A DNA stretch of 64,000 nucleotides, from NCBI RefSeq assembly GCF_900184245.1, contig NZ_FXXB01000004.1:248001-312000 (forward strand), given 5' to 3'. A program made the translations under genes and the position numbers. Shown one piece after another: positions 39,395-48,530 of the stretch. Position 1 is the first letter of the stretch. Every line of letters begins with the position of its first letter. Origin of the DNA: Brachybacterium massiliense. Lineage in GTDB: Bacteria; Actinomycetota; Actinomycetes; Actinomycetales; Dermabacteraceae. The notes under the pieces are model-generated. The model saw only the letters and a program-made list of their open reading frames with translations. It was not told the origin of the DNA and did no database searches.

Positions 39395-40996
39395 ATGAAC
39401 GGCGACACCGCCCCCGAGGCGCCGCGGCGCATCGCGATTCTCGGCAGCAGCGGGGGCAACCTGCGCAGCCACGGTGGCAGCGACCCCGCCCGCCTGATCA
39501 ACGACGTCGCACGCCAGGTCGACGCCGCAGGATTCGTGCTCGAGGAGGTCCAGTTCGTGGCGGCGGCCGCGTCGATGGACGGCGTCGCCCAGTCCGTGCC
39601 CGCCGCGCTGTGGGGCCTCGGCGCGGACGGTCCGCAGCTTCTCCAGGAGGGACCGCTCTCGGAGATCAACGATCTCGCCCGTGAGAACGACGAGCGGCTC
39701 GCCGCCCGCGTGCGCGCTGGCGAGATCGATGGCCTGATCGTGATGAGCCATGACCCCGGCGACACCAACTCCCGGACGGTCACCGCGGCGGCCGCCGCGG
39801 AGATCCCCGCCGCCGGCACCGGCGGCAGCTCGCTCGCGACGGCCCAGCAGATGGGGCTGCGGGTCGTCTCCGCCTCGGGCACCACGGGCACCACCAGCTC
39901 CACCCGCGCCGTCTCCGCCGTCTCGGGCCTGGCCCGGCATTGGAAGGTCAGCTACCGGCCTCGTCTCGGCGGCTCTTCCGCAGAGGGCAACGGCGCCGAG
40001 ACGGACGAGCCCGCCTGGAAGCGCATCAGCATCCGCGGGATCATGGTCGGCTCGATCCCGGCCTTCATCGCCCTCGCACTGCTGCTGGCCGTCTCGAAGA
40101 TCCCGGGCCTGGGCGCCCTCCAGGGCGCCTTCGACCTGATGATCGCGGGCCTGCCGATCATCGTCTCCGCCATCGCGGCCCGGAAGATCAGCGGGCTCGG
40201 CGAGGTGGGTGTGGTGGCCGGCGTGATCGCGGGCGTCCTCGCCCAGGAGGGCGGGATCCTCGGCGGTCTGCTCAGCGGCATCCTCTCCGGCCTGCTCGTC
40301 GGCCCGATCCTGCGGCGCTGCGTGACCTGGAGCTTCCCCGCCACCACCGCGAACATCGCCACCGGCGCCCTGGGAGGCCTGCTGCCGGGGCTGCTGATGT
40401 ACTTCGTGCTCTCCCCGCTGACCGCGGTTCTCGGCACGTGGATCTCCGACGCGATCGCCTGGGCGGTGGCGTTCAACCCGATCATGGCCGGTGCCCTCGC
40501 AGGACTGGCCATCTGGCCCGCGATCATCGGCGGGGTCTACCACTCGGCGATCCTGCCCCTGGTGCTGCTGGAGATGGGGCAGAAGGGCCACAGCTTCTTC
40601 GGTGCAGTGGACATGGCCGCACTCGTGGTCGTATCCCTCGGCATCACGCTCGCCAACGTCATCCGGCCCCGCACCTCGGGAGAGCGGGCACTGGCCGGCT
40701 CCGGCTCGGCGGTGAACTTCTTCTTCGGCACCTTTGTCGAGTCCTCCTACCCCTTCATGTTCGGGGACAGGCGGGTGTTCGCCGCGGCGCTGCTCGCCGC
40801 CACCGCGGGCGGCGCGGTCGTCGGCATGACGGGCGCGGAGGCGTCCGCCTACGTGCCGGTCTTCATCGCCCCGTTCATCTCCACCAGCGCGGCGGGACTC
40901 GCACTGGCGATGCTCACCTCGTTCGCGATCGCCTTCACGCTGACCCTCTTCGCGAACCTCTCGGCACTGAAGAAGAACCGGGCCGCGGCGGCCTGA
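39395..40996 (+). CDS. PTS EIIC-like membrane permease with unusual soluble N-terminal domain
   Basis: A 533-residue protein. Residues 1-185 are soluble and alpha/beta (RRIAILGSSGGNLRSHGGSD, EIDGLIVMSHDPGDTN, PAAGTGGSSLATAQQMGLRV), a domain I cannot name. Residues 210-525 hold about eight membrane segments with VGVVAGVIAGVLAQEGGILG, FNPIMAGALAGLAIWPAIIG and FVESSYPFMFGDRRVFAAAL, resembling PTS IIC domains. No IIA or IIB domain or phosphorylation-site cysteine is obvious. It may be a sugar or carboxylate permease. ATG 39395 is preferred over GTG 39356 because AAGGGTGACGTGAGG precedes it. Confidence 0.6.
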   Translation: MNGDTAPEAPRRIAILGSSGGNLRSHGGSDPARLINDVARQVDAAGFVLEEVQFVAAAASMDGVAQSVPAALWGLGADGPQLLQEGPLSEINDLARENDERLAARVRAGEIDGLIVMSHDPGDTNSRTVTAAAAAEIPAAGTGGSSLATAQQMGLRVVSASGTTGTTSSTRAVSAVSGLARHWKVSYRPRLGGSSAEGNGAETDEPAWKRISIRGIMVGSIPAFIALALLLAVSKIPGLGALQGAFDLMIAGLPIIVSAIAARKISGLGEVGVVAGVIAGVLAQEGGILGGLLSGILSGLLVGPILRRCVTWSFPATTANIATGALGGLLPGLLMYFVLSPLTAVLGTWISDAIAWAVAFNPIMAGALAGLAIWPAIIGGVYHSAILPLVLLEMGQKGHSFFGAVDMAALVVVSLGITLANVIRPRTSGERALAGSGSAVNFFFGTFVESSYPFMFGDRRVFAAALLAATAGGAVVGMTGAEASAYVPVFIAPFISTSAAGLALAMLTSFAIAFTLTLFANLSALKKNRAAAA

Positions 40997-41062
40997 ACGA
41001 CCGCCGCGACCCGGCTCAGCGCTCCACGCCGACGGCAGATGCCGCCTGCCGAGAGGACCCTC

Positions 41063-42640
41063 TCAGCTCAGCGGACCTGCGACGGACTGCGCGGCGGCGG
41101 TGACCTCCCGGGACCGCACCAGGCGCACCATCAGCTCGATGTCGGGGGAGAGCCAGCGGTCCGGGCCCACGCCCTCGACGTGCTCGCGGATCGTGCGCAG
41201 GGCGGCGCCGGTGGCGGGGGAGGGATCCAGCGGCGCCCGCAGCTCGAGGCCGCGGGCCGCGGCCATCAGCTCGATCGCGATCACGCGCTGGACAGCATCG
41301 ACCGCGCGGCGCAGCTTGCGCGCCGCCGCCCAGCCCATCGAGACGTGGTCCTCCTGCATCGCCGAGGAGGGGATCGAGTCCACGCTCGCGGGTGCTGCGA
41401 GCCGCTTGAGGTCGCTGACCAGGGATGCCTGCGTGTACTGCGCGATCATCAGGCCCGAGTCGATGCCCGGATCGGCGCCGAGGAAGGCGGGCAGGCCGTG
41501 GGAGCGTGCGGGATCCAGCAGCCGATCGGTGCGGCGCTCGCTCATCGAGGCGAGATCCGCGACGGCGATGGCGAGGAAGTCCAGCACGTAGCCGACGGGC
41601 GCGCCGTGGAAGTTCCCGTTGGACTCCACGCGGCCGTCATCGAGCACCACCGGGTTGTCCACGGCGCTGGCCAGCTCGATCCCGGCGACGGACTCGGCAT
41701 GGGCGAGCGTGGCTCGGAAGGCGCCCGCGACCTGGGGCGCGCAGCGCAGCGAATAGGCGTCCTGGACCACCGTGCAGTCCGCTCCGCGGTGGCTGGCCAC
41801 GATCGCCGACTCCGCCAGCAGGGTCGCGAGGTTCCGGGCGGAGGCCTGCTGACCCGGGTGCGGGCGCACCTCGTGCAGCGCCGCCTCGAAGACCCGGTCC
41901 GTGCCCAGCAGCGCCTCGATGCTCATGGCCGCGGAGACGTCCACGGCCCGTGCGACCTCGTGCAGATCATGCAGAGACAGCGCGAGCATGCCCAGCATCC
42001 CGTCCGTGCCGTTGATCAGCGACAGCCCCTCCTTGGCCTGCAGCTCCACCGGGCTCGAGCCCGCACCTGCGAGCGCCTCGGCGCTGTCGCGCAGCACACC
42101 GTCGCGATCGCGCACCTGCCCCTCTCCGATCACCGCGAGCGCGCAGTGCGCCAGCGGTGCGAGGTCCCCTGAGCAGCCCAGCGACCCGTTCTCGTGCACG
42201 ACCGGGGTGAGCACCTCGTTCAGCAACGTCACGTAGCGGTCGGCGACCGCGGGGCGCACGCCGGTGCGGCCGGTGGTGAGGGTCTGCAGGCGCAGCAGCA
42301 TCATCGCTCGCACCGCTTCCTCCTCGACCTCCGCTCCCGTGCCCGCGGCGTGGGAGCGCACGAGCGAGGCCTGGAGCCGGGTGCGGGCGCTGACGTCGAT
42401 CTTCCGATCGGCGAGCGCACCGAAGCCGGTCGAGACGCCGTAGGCGGGGGTGTCGGCCGCGGCGAGACGGTCCACCGCCTCACGCGCCCGCAGCATCTTC
42501 TCGCGCGAGGACTCGGCGATCGTGACCGGTGCGCGGTGGCGGGCGACCTGCACGACCTCCTCGATCGTCAGGGGCCGCTCACCGAGGACGATGGTCGTGG
42601 GGGCAGCCTCGCGCTGCGGGTGGGCGTGGGTGCTCGTCAT
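41063..42640 (-). CDS. hutH: Histidine ammonia-lyase
   Basis: A 525-residue enzyme that removes ammonia from L-histidine to give urocanate, first step of histidine breakdown. The prosthetic MIO group forms from the triad in GSLGCSGDLAPLAHCAL; here it is Cys-Ser-Gly in place of the usual Ala-Ser-Gly. YGVSTGFGALADR carries the catalytic tyrosine, and SIPSSAMQEDHVSMGWAAAR and NPVVLDDGRVESNGNFHGAP are also diagnostic. Urocanase and the other hut genes are not adjacent. An ABC ATPase gene lies upstream on the same strand. Confidence 0.95.
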   Translation of the reverse strand: MTSTHAHPQREAAPTTIVLGERPLTIEEVVQVARHRAPVTIAESSREKMLRAREAVDRLAAADTPAYGVSTGFGALADRKIDVSARTRLQASLVRSHAAGTGAEVEEEAVRAMMLLRLQTLTTGRTGVRPAVADRYVTLLNEVLTPVVHENGSLGCSGDLAPLAHCALAVIGEGQVRDRDGVLRDSAEALAGAGSSPVELQAKEGLSLINGTDGMLGMLALSLHDLHEVARAVDVSAAMSIEALLGTDRVFEAALHEVRPHPGQQASARNLATLLAESAIVASHRGADCTVVQDAYSLRCAPQVAGAFRATLAHAESVAGIELASAVDNPVVLDDGRVESNGNFHGAPVGYVLDFLAIAVADLASMSERRTDRLLDPARSHGLPAFLGADPGIDSGLMIAQYTQASLVSDLKRLAAPASVDSIPSSAMQEDHVSMGWAAARKLRRAVDAVQRVIAIELMAAARGLELRAPLDPSPATGAALRTIREHVEGVGPDRWLSPDIELMVRLVRSREVTAAAQSVAGPLS

Positions 42641-42767
42641 GCCGTCGGTGCCTCCTCGGTCGGATCCTGGGTGCGATCCTTCCGAGTCTGACGCGGCATG
42701 TCCCGGCTCAGACGGCGCACCTGCCGAATCTGTCCGGGATGCCGGACAGCAGGGTGTGCGGGCGACG

Positions 42768-43541
42768 TCAGCGGAAGCGCTGCACCGCGAGCGGGTTCGC
42801 CTCGGCGAGCTCCCTGATGGGCTCGTGCTCGGTGCGGGCCAGCACCTCGGACAGCGCACCCCGGGCCAGTAGACGCCCCTCGCCGAGGAACACGATCTGC
42901 GGGCACAGCCGCTGCAGCAGCTCGACGTCATGCGAGGCGATCAGCGCACCGATGCCGAGGCGCTCGATGGTCGCCGCGAGGCGCTGGGCGATCTGCCCGC
43001 GGGTGCTGGGGTCCACAGCGGTCAGCGGCTCATCGAGCACCAGGATCTCCGGGCGCGTGGCGAGGGCGGTCGCGAGGGCGACCCGCTGGGTCTCCCCACC
43101 GGAGAGGGTGCGCATGGTGCGCGGAAGGAAGTGCTCGCCCAGTCCCACCGACTCGAGCATCTCGGCGGGGGAGACGGAGTGGGTGCGCCCGCCCTTGCGA
43201 GCCTCCTTCGCGGCGAGCTCGAGCCGGGAGCGCACCGTCTCGCGCGGATCGGAGATGGTCATCGCGTACTGCGAGACGAAGCGCACCGCGGCCCGGAACA
43301 TCCGTCGATCCCTGCCACGCAGCTTCGAGACGCTGCGCCCGTTCCAGGTGACCTGCCCCGAGCTGGGGCGATGCTCGCCGCTCAGCGCCGCCAGCAGCGT
43401 CGTCTTGCCCGCCCCCGAGGCGCCGAGCAGTCCCAGGGGCGGGTCCCCGGCGCTCAGCGTGAGGTCGATCCCTCGCAGCACCTCCTCACCTGGATAGCCG
43501 GCGTGCAGGGCGGTGGCGGTCAACGGGCTCGAAGCAGGCAT
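42768..43541 (-). CDS. ABC transporter ATP-binding protein
   Basis: A 257-residue ATPase: Walker A GASGAGKTTLLAALSGEHRP, Q-loop FVSQYAMTISDPRET, signature LSGGETQRVALATALATRP, Walker B ILVLDEPLTAVDPSTRGQIA, and H-loop ASHDVELLQRLC. It resembles the nickel/peptide (DppF/NikE) group. No permease or binding protein is adjacent, so the transporter it serves lies elsewhere. It is upstream of hutH on the same strand, separated by about 130 bases. Confidence 0.9.
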   Translation of the reverse strand: MPASSPLTATALHAGYPGEEVLRGIDLTLSAGDPPLGLLGASGAGKTTLLAALSGEHRPSSGQVTWNGRSVSKLRGRDRRMFRAAVRFVSQYAMTISDPRETVRSRLELAAKEARKGGRTHSVSPAEMLESVGLGEHFLPRTMRTLSGGETQRVALATALATRPEILVLDEPLTAVDPSTRGQIAQRLAATIERLGIGALIASHDVELLQRLCPQIVFLGEGRLLARGALSEVLARTEHEPIRELAEANPLAVQRFR

Positions 43542-43633
43542 CGGGGTCTTTCCTCGCGGGGACGGATGCCACGCACTCTAGTCAGGAGTGCTGGGTGTTC
43601 CCCGGTCGCCGCCCGGCCCGCGAGATCATCGGC

Positions 43634-44668
43634 TCAGTGCGAGGCTCCCGATTCCACGAAGGAGCGAGCCAGGCGGGTGAGCTCCTCGATCGGGGCATCG
43701 TCGTGACCGCCGCCTTGCATGGTGCGCACGGTCCGCTCCCGCACCGCCAGGTTCAGCACGAGACCGAACATCGCCCGGCTGGCGAAGGCGGGATCCAGAC
43801 CCGGCCGGAGCAGGTCCCGCTGCCGGAACTCGAGAAAGCACTGCTCGAACACATGCTCGTGGACGCGGCGCAGCCGTGCCATCCGGAAGCGGCCGGGGTG
43901 GTCGCCGCTGACGGACTCCGCGCCGAGGGTGGCCAGCAGCTGGGTGGGCAGCGCGGCGGGATCCCAGTGCACCGACAGCGCCCGCAGCATCGCCGCAGGG
44001 TCCGCGTGCATCGTCTCGACCTGGTCGAGGATGCGCTGCGCATGGGCCTCGAGCAGGTCGATGACACCGTCGAGCAGGATGTCCTTCGAGGCGAAGTGAT
44101 GCATCAGCCCCGGATGGGAGATCCCGATGTGGCGGCTGATGTCCCGCAGGCTCGCCCCGCGGTAGCCGTGCTCGGCGAACATCTCCGCGGCGCCGGCGAG
44201 GATCTCCTCGCGGCGGGTGCGTGCGCGGGTCGCGCGCTCGGGAGCATCGGCCGACGTCGCCGTGGCGGACGCCACCCGTGACGGCGCCTCGGCGCTTCGC
44301 AGCAGTGCCAGGGGCGTCTGTCGGCCGGTAGACCGGGGGAGCAGCTCCTCCCCGCTGCCCGCCGGGACAGCAGGCATCGTCCGACCACACATCGGCAGGG
44401 GATCAGGGACCCGGTAGTCCAGGGGCGCCGCGCCGGGGCCGCTCTCGTGGTCGAGCGCGTGCCGCAGCGGCATCAGACCGTCCAGATCGATGTGTTCGGC
44501 ACCGGACAGGTCGACGGTGATCCGCGGAGAGGGATCCAGACCGCGGGCCTGACGCACGATGGGCAGCAGCGAGGGGTGCGTCTGGGCGGTCAGGCATCCG
44601 GCGACCGCGAGCTGGACCTCTTGGAGGTCGAGGTCGACATGGACGGTCACCGAGAGGGTGTGAGGCAT
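43634..44668 (-). CDS. TetR-family regulator fused to an N-terminal STAS-like domain
   Basis: A 344-residue protein. Residues 1-80 look like a STAS domain (VTVHVDLDLQEVQLAVAGCL, RITVDLSGAEHIDLDGLMPL). A linker leads to a TetR helix-turn-helix at 148-200 (RTRREEILAGAAEMFAEHGY, RGASLRDISRHIGISHPGLM) and a ligand-binding C-terminus (FGLVLNLAVRERTVRTMQGG). STAS usually binds nucleotides or partner kinases, so this fusion may add an input to a TetR repressor. The TetR part is closely related to the separate TetR at 49962-50612. Monocistronic. Confidence 0.8.
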   Translation of the reverse strand: MPHTLSVTVHVDLDLQEVQLAVAGCLTAQTHPSLLPIVRQARGLDPSPRITVDLSGAEHIDLDGLMPLRHALDHESGPGAAPLDYRVPDPLPMCGRTMPAVPAGSGEELLPRSTGRQTPLALLRSAEAPSRVASATATSADAPERATRARTRREEILAGAAEMFAEHGYRGASLRDISRHIGISHPGLMHHFASKDILLDGVIDLLEAHAQRILDQVETMHADPAAMLRALSVHWDPAALPTQLLATLGAESVSGDHPGRFRMARLRRVHEHVFEQCFLEFRQRDLLRPGLDPAFASRAMFGLVLNLAVRERTVRTMQGGGHDDAPIEELTRLARSFVESGASH

Positions 44669-44751
44669 GGAGAGGCCGTTTCGTGCAACAGGAAGAGAAG
44701 GCCTGCTGCTAGACCTCAGTGAAGACTATCCGGGAAGGCCTCCGGGCACAA

Positions 44752-45492
44752 TCAGCTCTCGAACGCGGTGCGCGGGGGCGTCGTGCTCACCGAGGCGATG
44801 AGCTCCGCTGCGAGATCTCGCAGCTTGACGTTGCGATGGTTCGAGGCCCGTTTGAGGATCTCCACGGCCTCGTCCTGACTGCACCGGTTCTGGCCCATGA
44901 TCACGCCCACGGCGAGGTCGATCACGGTGCGGGACTCCATCGCGGCCCGCAGATCGTGCTCCGATTCGCGCTGGGAGGCCAACCGCACGGCGAGGCGCAG
45001 CGCGTCGGCCGCGAGGCGGGTCTCGAGCTGGATCGACTCGATCATCTCGGGGGTGAAGTCGTGGGGGACCTCGGAGTAGATGTTCACCCCGGCCTGGGCA
45101 TCGTCGTCGAGATCGAAGGGCAGCCCGAGCACCGAGCGCACCCCGTGAGCCACGGCGGCCCGCTGATAGTCCGGCCAGCGATCGTCGGTGCGCAGATCAC
45201 CGGCGCGGATCACCGTGTTCTCGCGGATCGCGGTCATGCACGGCCCGTGAGTGAAGGTGTTCTGCAGCTCGTCGAGCTCACGGGCCACGGGCCCGGAGGA
45301 GACGGCCGTGGCGGCCTTGCGATCGCGCAGCAGGGTGATCGCGCACCACCGATCCCCGCCGGGACCGGCGAGCCTGCCCGCCAGCAGTTCCGTGAAGTCC
45401 TGGAGGAAGGAGGCGATGTCCTCGCTCTCCAGGATCAGCCGCTGCATCGTGCTCAGGTGCTGCTGGCGGGTGCTGTCCACATCGTCGAGCAT
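44752..45492 (-). CDS. GAF-ANTAR RNA-binding antitermination regulator
   Basis: A 246-residue cytoplasmic regulator. The GAF domain (SEDIASFLQDFTELLAGRLA, CAITLLRDRKAATAVSSGPV, LGLPFDLDDDAQAGVNIYSE) senses a small molecule. The C-terminal ANTAR domain (RTVIDLAVGVIMGQNRCSQD, EAVEILKRASNHRNVKLRDL) binds dual hairpins in nascent RNA to prevent termination. The ATG at 45492 follows GGAGGACG. It is divergent from the binding-protein gene at 45724; its RNA targets are not visible in the window. Confidence 0.9.
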   Translation of the reverse strand: MLDDVDSTRQQHLSTMQRLILESEDIASFLQDFTELLAGRLAGPGGDRWCAITLLRDRKAATAVSSGPVARELDELQNTFTHGPCMTAIRENTVIRAGDLRTDDRWPDYQRAAVAHGVRSVLGLPFDLDDDAQAGVNIYSEVPHDFTPEMIESIQLETRLAADALRLAVRLASQRESEHDLRAAMESRTVIDLAVGVIMGQNRCSQDEAVEILKRASNHRNVKLRDLAAELIASVSTTPPRTAFES

Positions 45493-45723
45493 GGCGCGTC
45501 CTCCACTCCCTCCTGCTGCTTCCGGGTTTCGGGTTCGCATCGTGGCATGCGCCACGGCGTCATCACACGCTCGCGCCGTGCTCGCGTCAACCGTCCAGAG
45601 CGTGTCCTGCAGGTCGCAGCGCTCGACCGATCGGACGGACGCTTCCGCGGCGGACTCCCTAGAGTCAGCAGGTACGACAGACCTGGGCGTGCCAGCGCCC
45701 CGTCGGAGAGCGCGGTGACCACG

Positions 45724-46215
45724 ATGCGAACCCCCGTCCTGCAGCGGATGCGGCATCTTCTGGTGCTCGCGCTGCTGCTCGTCGCAGCCGGCTGCCAGGG
45801 CAGCTTCCCCGCCGACACCCAGGGCACCCTCGACCGAGCCACCGGCGGCGAGCTGCGCGTCGGCATCGCCGAGAATCCGCCCTGGACCCAGGTCGCTCCC
45901 GACGGCACGGTCAGCGGGACGGAGGTCGAACTGCTCGAGGGCTACGCGACCACGATCGATGCCGAGATCCGCTGGGTGCCCGCAGGGGAGAACACTCTGG
46001 CCGCCCAGATGAGGAACGGCGAGCTGGACCTCGTGATCGGCGGTCTCGCCTCGGACGTCCCCTGGACCTCACAGATCGCACTGACCCGCCCCTACACCAC
46101 CGCCGAGGGCCCCGACGGAGCGCCGGTGGACCTGGTGATGGGTGTGCGGCCGGGCGAGAACGCACTGCTGGTCGACCTCGAGCGATACCTCGCCGAGCAG
46201 GGCGGCGAGCTGTGA
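45724..46215 (+). CDS. Short extracellular solute-binding lipoprotein
   Basis: A 163-residue lipoprotein: signal RHLLVLALLLVAAGCQGSFP with lipobox Cys. GGELRVGIAENPPWTQVAPD, GTEVELLEGYATTIDAEIRW and GELDLVIGGLASDVPWTSQI are the first lobe of an amino-acid-type (family 3) binding protein. The length is roughly two-thirds of a normal binding protein; the second lobe is shortened and the end reads into the next gene. A GTG at 45715 is an alternative start. The stop overlaps the start of the cation transporter by GTGA, so the two are coupled, suggesting it presents an ion or ligand to it. Confidence 0.75.
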   Translation: MRTPVLQRMRHLLVLALLLVAAGCQGSFPADTQGTLDRATGGELRVGIAENPPWTQVAPDGTVSGTEVELLEGYATTIDAEIRWVPAGENTLAAQMRNGELDLVIGGLASDVPWTSQIALTRPYTTAEGPDGAPVDLVMGVRPGENALLVDLERYLAEQGGEL

Positions 46216-47222
46216 ACGCTCAGGACGAGGGGAGCGCCGAGGACACCGGCACCGGCCATGACGCATTCGGCGAGGAGCAGCGCGAGGCGCTGCGCCACGC
46301 GATCCGCCTGGAGTGGTTCACGCTCGCCTGGATGAGCGGCACAGTCGTGCTGGTGGCGCTCGTGGCAGGCCAGTCCCAGGCCATGCAGGCGGCCTGGGCG
46401 GAGGACATGCTGTCCCTGCTGCCGCCGATCGCGTTCCTCGTCGCGACCCGTCGCATCCGCCGGAAGCCCGACCGCCTCCATCCCTACGGCCACCACCGCT
46501 CGATCGGTGTCGCCCACCTCGTGGCGGCCACCGCGCTGCTCGCCATGGGCGGCTACCTGGCCTACGACTCCGTGGTGACGCTGGTGAGCGTCGAGCGCCC
46601 GCCGATCGGGCTGACCGTCCTGTTCGGGCAGGGGCTCTGGGCGGGCTGGCTGATGGTCGCCGTGATGGTGGTGACCAGCACCGGCCCGGTGGGGCTGGGC
46701 CTGAAGAAGCTCGCGCTCGCCGAGCAGCTGCACGACAAGGTGCTCTACGCGGATGCGGACATGAACAAGGCGGACTGGACCACCGCGGTCGCCACCATCA
46801 CCGGTGTGCTCGGCGTGGGGCTGGGGCTGTGGTGGGCCGATGCCGTCGCCGCGCTGCTGGTCTCCGTCTCGATCCTGCGCGACGGGGTGAAGAACCTGCG
46901 CAGCTCGATCGGCGGGCTCACCGACGCCGAGGCACGCACGTACGACGACTCCGCACCGCACCCGCTGATCCACGAGGTCGAGGACGCGGCAGCGCAGGAG
47001 ACATGGGTGGCCGAGGCCTCCGCACGGGTGCGGGATCAGGGCCACGTCTTCCACGCCGAGGTGTTCGTGGTCCCGCGCCCGGGAGCGGAGCCGAGCGCGG
47101 TGCAGCTCGCCGCGCTGCGCGACCGTCTCCACGCCCTGGACTGGAAGATGCACGACGTCGTCGTCGCGCCGGTGCCCGAGCTCCCTCACCGGCAGACCTT
47201 TCGGTCGACACTGCGGACATGA
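46212..47222 (+). CDS. Cation diffusion facilitator (CDF)-family transporter
   Basis: A 336-residue membrane protein with five to six hydrophobic segments. CDF-type motifs are HPYGHHRSIGVAHLVAATAL and YADADMNKADWTTAVATITG (metal-site aspartates), and TM2 has WAEDMLSLLPPIAFLVATRR. The C-terminal cytoplasmic domain (HVFHAEVFVVPRPGAEPSAV) is the metal-sensing part. It exports divalent metal (zinc, cobalt or manganese); specificity is unknown. The start overlaps the previous stop (GTGA). Confidence 0.88.
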   Translation: MNAQDEGSAEDTGTGHDAFGEEQREALRHAIRLEWFTLAWMSGTVVLVALVAGQSQAMQAAWAEDMLSLLPPIAFLVATRRIRRKPDRLHPYGHHRSIGVAHLVAATALLAMGGYLAYDSVVTLVSVERPPIGLTVLFGQGLWAGWLMVAVMVVTSTGPVGLGLKKLALAEQLHDKVLYADADMNKADWTTAVATITGVLGVGLGLWWADAVAALLVSVSILRDGVKNLRSSIGGLTDAEARTYDDSAPHPLIHEVEDAAAQETWVAEASARVRDQGHVFHAEVFVVPRPGAEPSAVQLAALRDRLHALDWKMHDVVVAPVPELPHRQTFRSTLRT

Positions 47223-47279
47223 GCAGCGTGGACCCATAGCGTGGAGCGACACCCGAGATCACCACCGGAAGGCGGGATC

Positions 47280-48485
47280 ATGAGAGCAGTGACCTGGCAG
47301 GGCACCGAACGCGTGAGCGTCGCGACCGTGCCCGACCCCATCCTCCAGCACCCCACCGACGCGATCATCCGCATCACCTCCACCGCGATATGCGGCTCGG
47401 ACCTCCACCTCTACGAGGTGCTCGGTCCGTTCATGACCGCCGGCGACGTCATCGGCCACGAGCCGATGGGCATCGTCGAGGAGGTCGGCGGGGAGGTCAC
47501 CCACGTGCGTCCCGGCGACCGCGTGGTGGTCCCTTTCACCATCTCCTGCGGGCGCTGCACCATGTGTGCCCAGCAGCTGCCCTCGCAGTGCGAGACCACG
47601 CAGGTCACCGAGTACGGCTCCGGCGCAGCGCTGCTGGGCTACTCCAAGCTCTACGGTCAGGTCCCCGGCGGCCAGGCCGAGCTCCTGCGCGTCCCGCACG
47701 CCGACTTCGGGCTGATGAAGGTGGGCACCGAGCTGCCGGACGAGAACTATCTCTTCCTCAGCGACATCCTCCCCACCGCCTGGCAGGCCGTGCAGTACGC
47801 GGGCGTCCCCGCGCACCGCACCCTGACGGTGATCGGGCTGGGCCCGGTGGGTCAGCTGTGTGCGAGGATCGGCCGCCACCTGGGGGCTCGTGTGTTCGGC
47901 ATCGACCCCGTGCCCGAGCGTCGCGCGATGGCCGAGCGCCATGGCACCGAGGTGTTCGACCTCGCTGAGGACACCGTCGGCGAGATCCGCGAGCGCACCC
48001 AGGGTCGCGGTCCCGATGCCGTCATCGATGCTGTCGGGATGGAGGCCGAGGGCAGTCCTGTCGCGGGCCTCGCCCAGACGATCGCCGGCAAGCTCCCCGA
48101 TGCCGTGGCCCGGCCCCTCATGGAGCACGCCGGAGTGGATCGGCTCGCTGCCCTGCACACCTCCATCGACCTCGTGCGCCGCGGCGGCACCGTCTCGCTG
48201 TCCGGCGTCTACGGCGGCGCGGCGAGCCCGATGCCGCTGCTGACGATGTTCGACAAGCAGCTGCAGCTGCGGATGGGCCAGTGCAACGTGCGCGCCTGGA
48301 CCGACGATCTGCTGCCGCTGGTCGAGGACCCCGCCGATCCGCTCGGCGTCGGCGACCTGGTCACCCACCGGCTGCCGCTCGAGGAGGCCGCCGTCGGCTA
48401 CGACCTCTTCCAGAGGAAGCATGACGGCTGCATCAAGGTGGTGCTCGATCCGACGGTCGCGGCCGCGCCCACCGAGCTCCCCTGA
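47280..48485 (+). CDS. Zinc-dependent alcohol dehydrogenase (glutathione-independent formaldehyde dehydrogenase-like group)
   Basis: A 401-residue medium-chain dehydrogenase. Catalytic zinc ligands come from ICGSDLHLY and GHEPMGIVEE; structural zinc from CGRCTMCAQQLPSQC. The NAD(P)-binding fold has LTVIGLGPVGQLCARIGRHL. The long form with the extra AQTIAGKLPDAVARPLMEHA segment resembles the glutathione-independent formaldehyde dehydrogenase group. The ATG at 47280 follows GGAAGGCGGG. It probably shares an operon with the next two genes. Confidence 0.9.
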   Translation: MRAVTWQGTERVSVATVPDPILQHPTDAIIRITSTAICGSDLHLYEVLGPFMTAGDVIGHEPMGIVEEVGGEVTHVRPGDRVVVPFTISCGRCTMCAQQLPSQCETTQVTEYGSGAALLGYSKLYGQVPGGQAELLRVPHADFGLMKVGTELPDENYLFLSDILPTAWQAVQYAGVPAHRTLTVIGLGPVGQLCARIGRHLGARVFGIDPVPERRAMAERHGTEVFDLAEDTVGEIRERTQGRGPDAVIDAVGMEAEGSPVAGLAQTIAGKLPDAVARPLMEHAGVDRLAALHTSIDLVRRGGTVSLSGVYGGAASPMPLLTMFDKQLQLRMGQCNVRAWTDDLLPLVEDPADPLGVGDLVTHRLPLEEAAVGYDLFQRKHDGCIKVVLDPTVAAAPTELP

Positions 48486-48530
48486 ACCTGCACGCACCCC
48501 CACCCACCCTCGCCTCGTGAGGAGGACCCC

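Noticed and set aside
38801-40591. 596-codon minus-strand frame
   Set aside because: Only the last 162 codons form a lipoprotein; the upstream part is antisense to the PTS-like gene.
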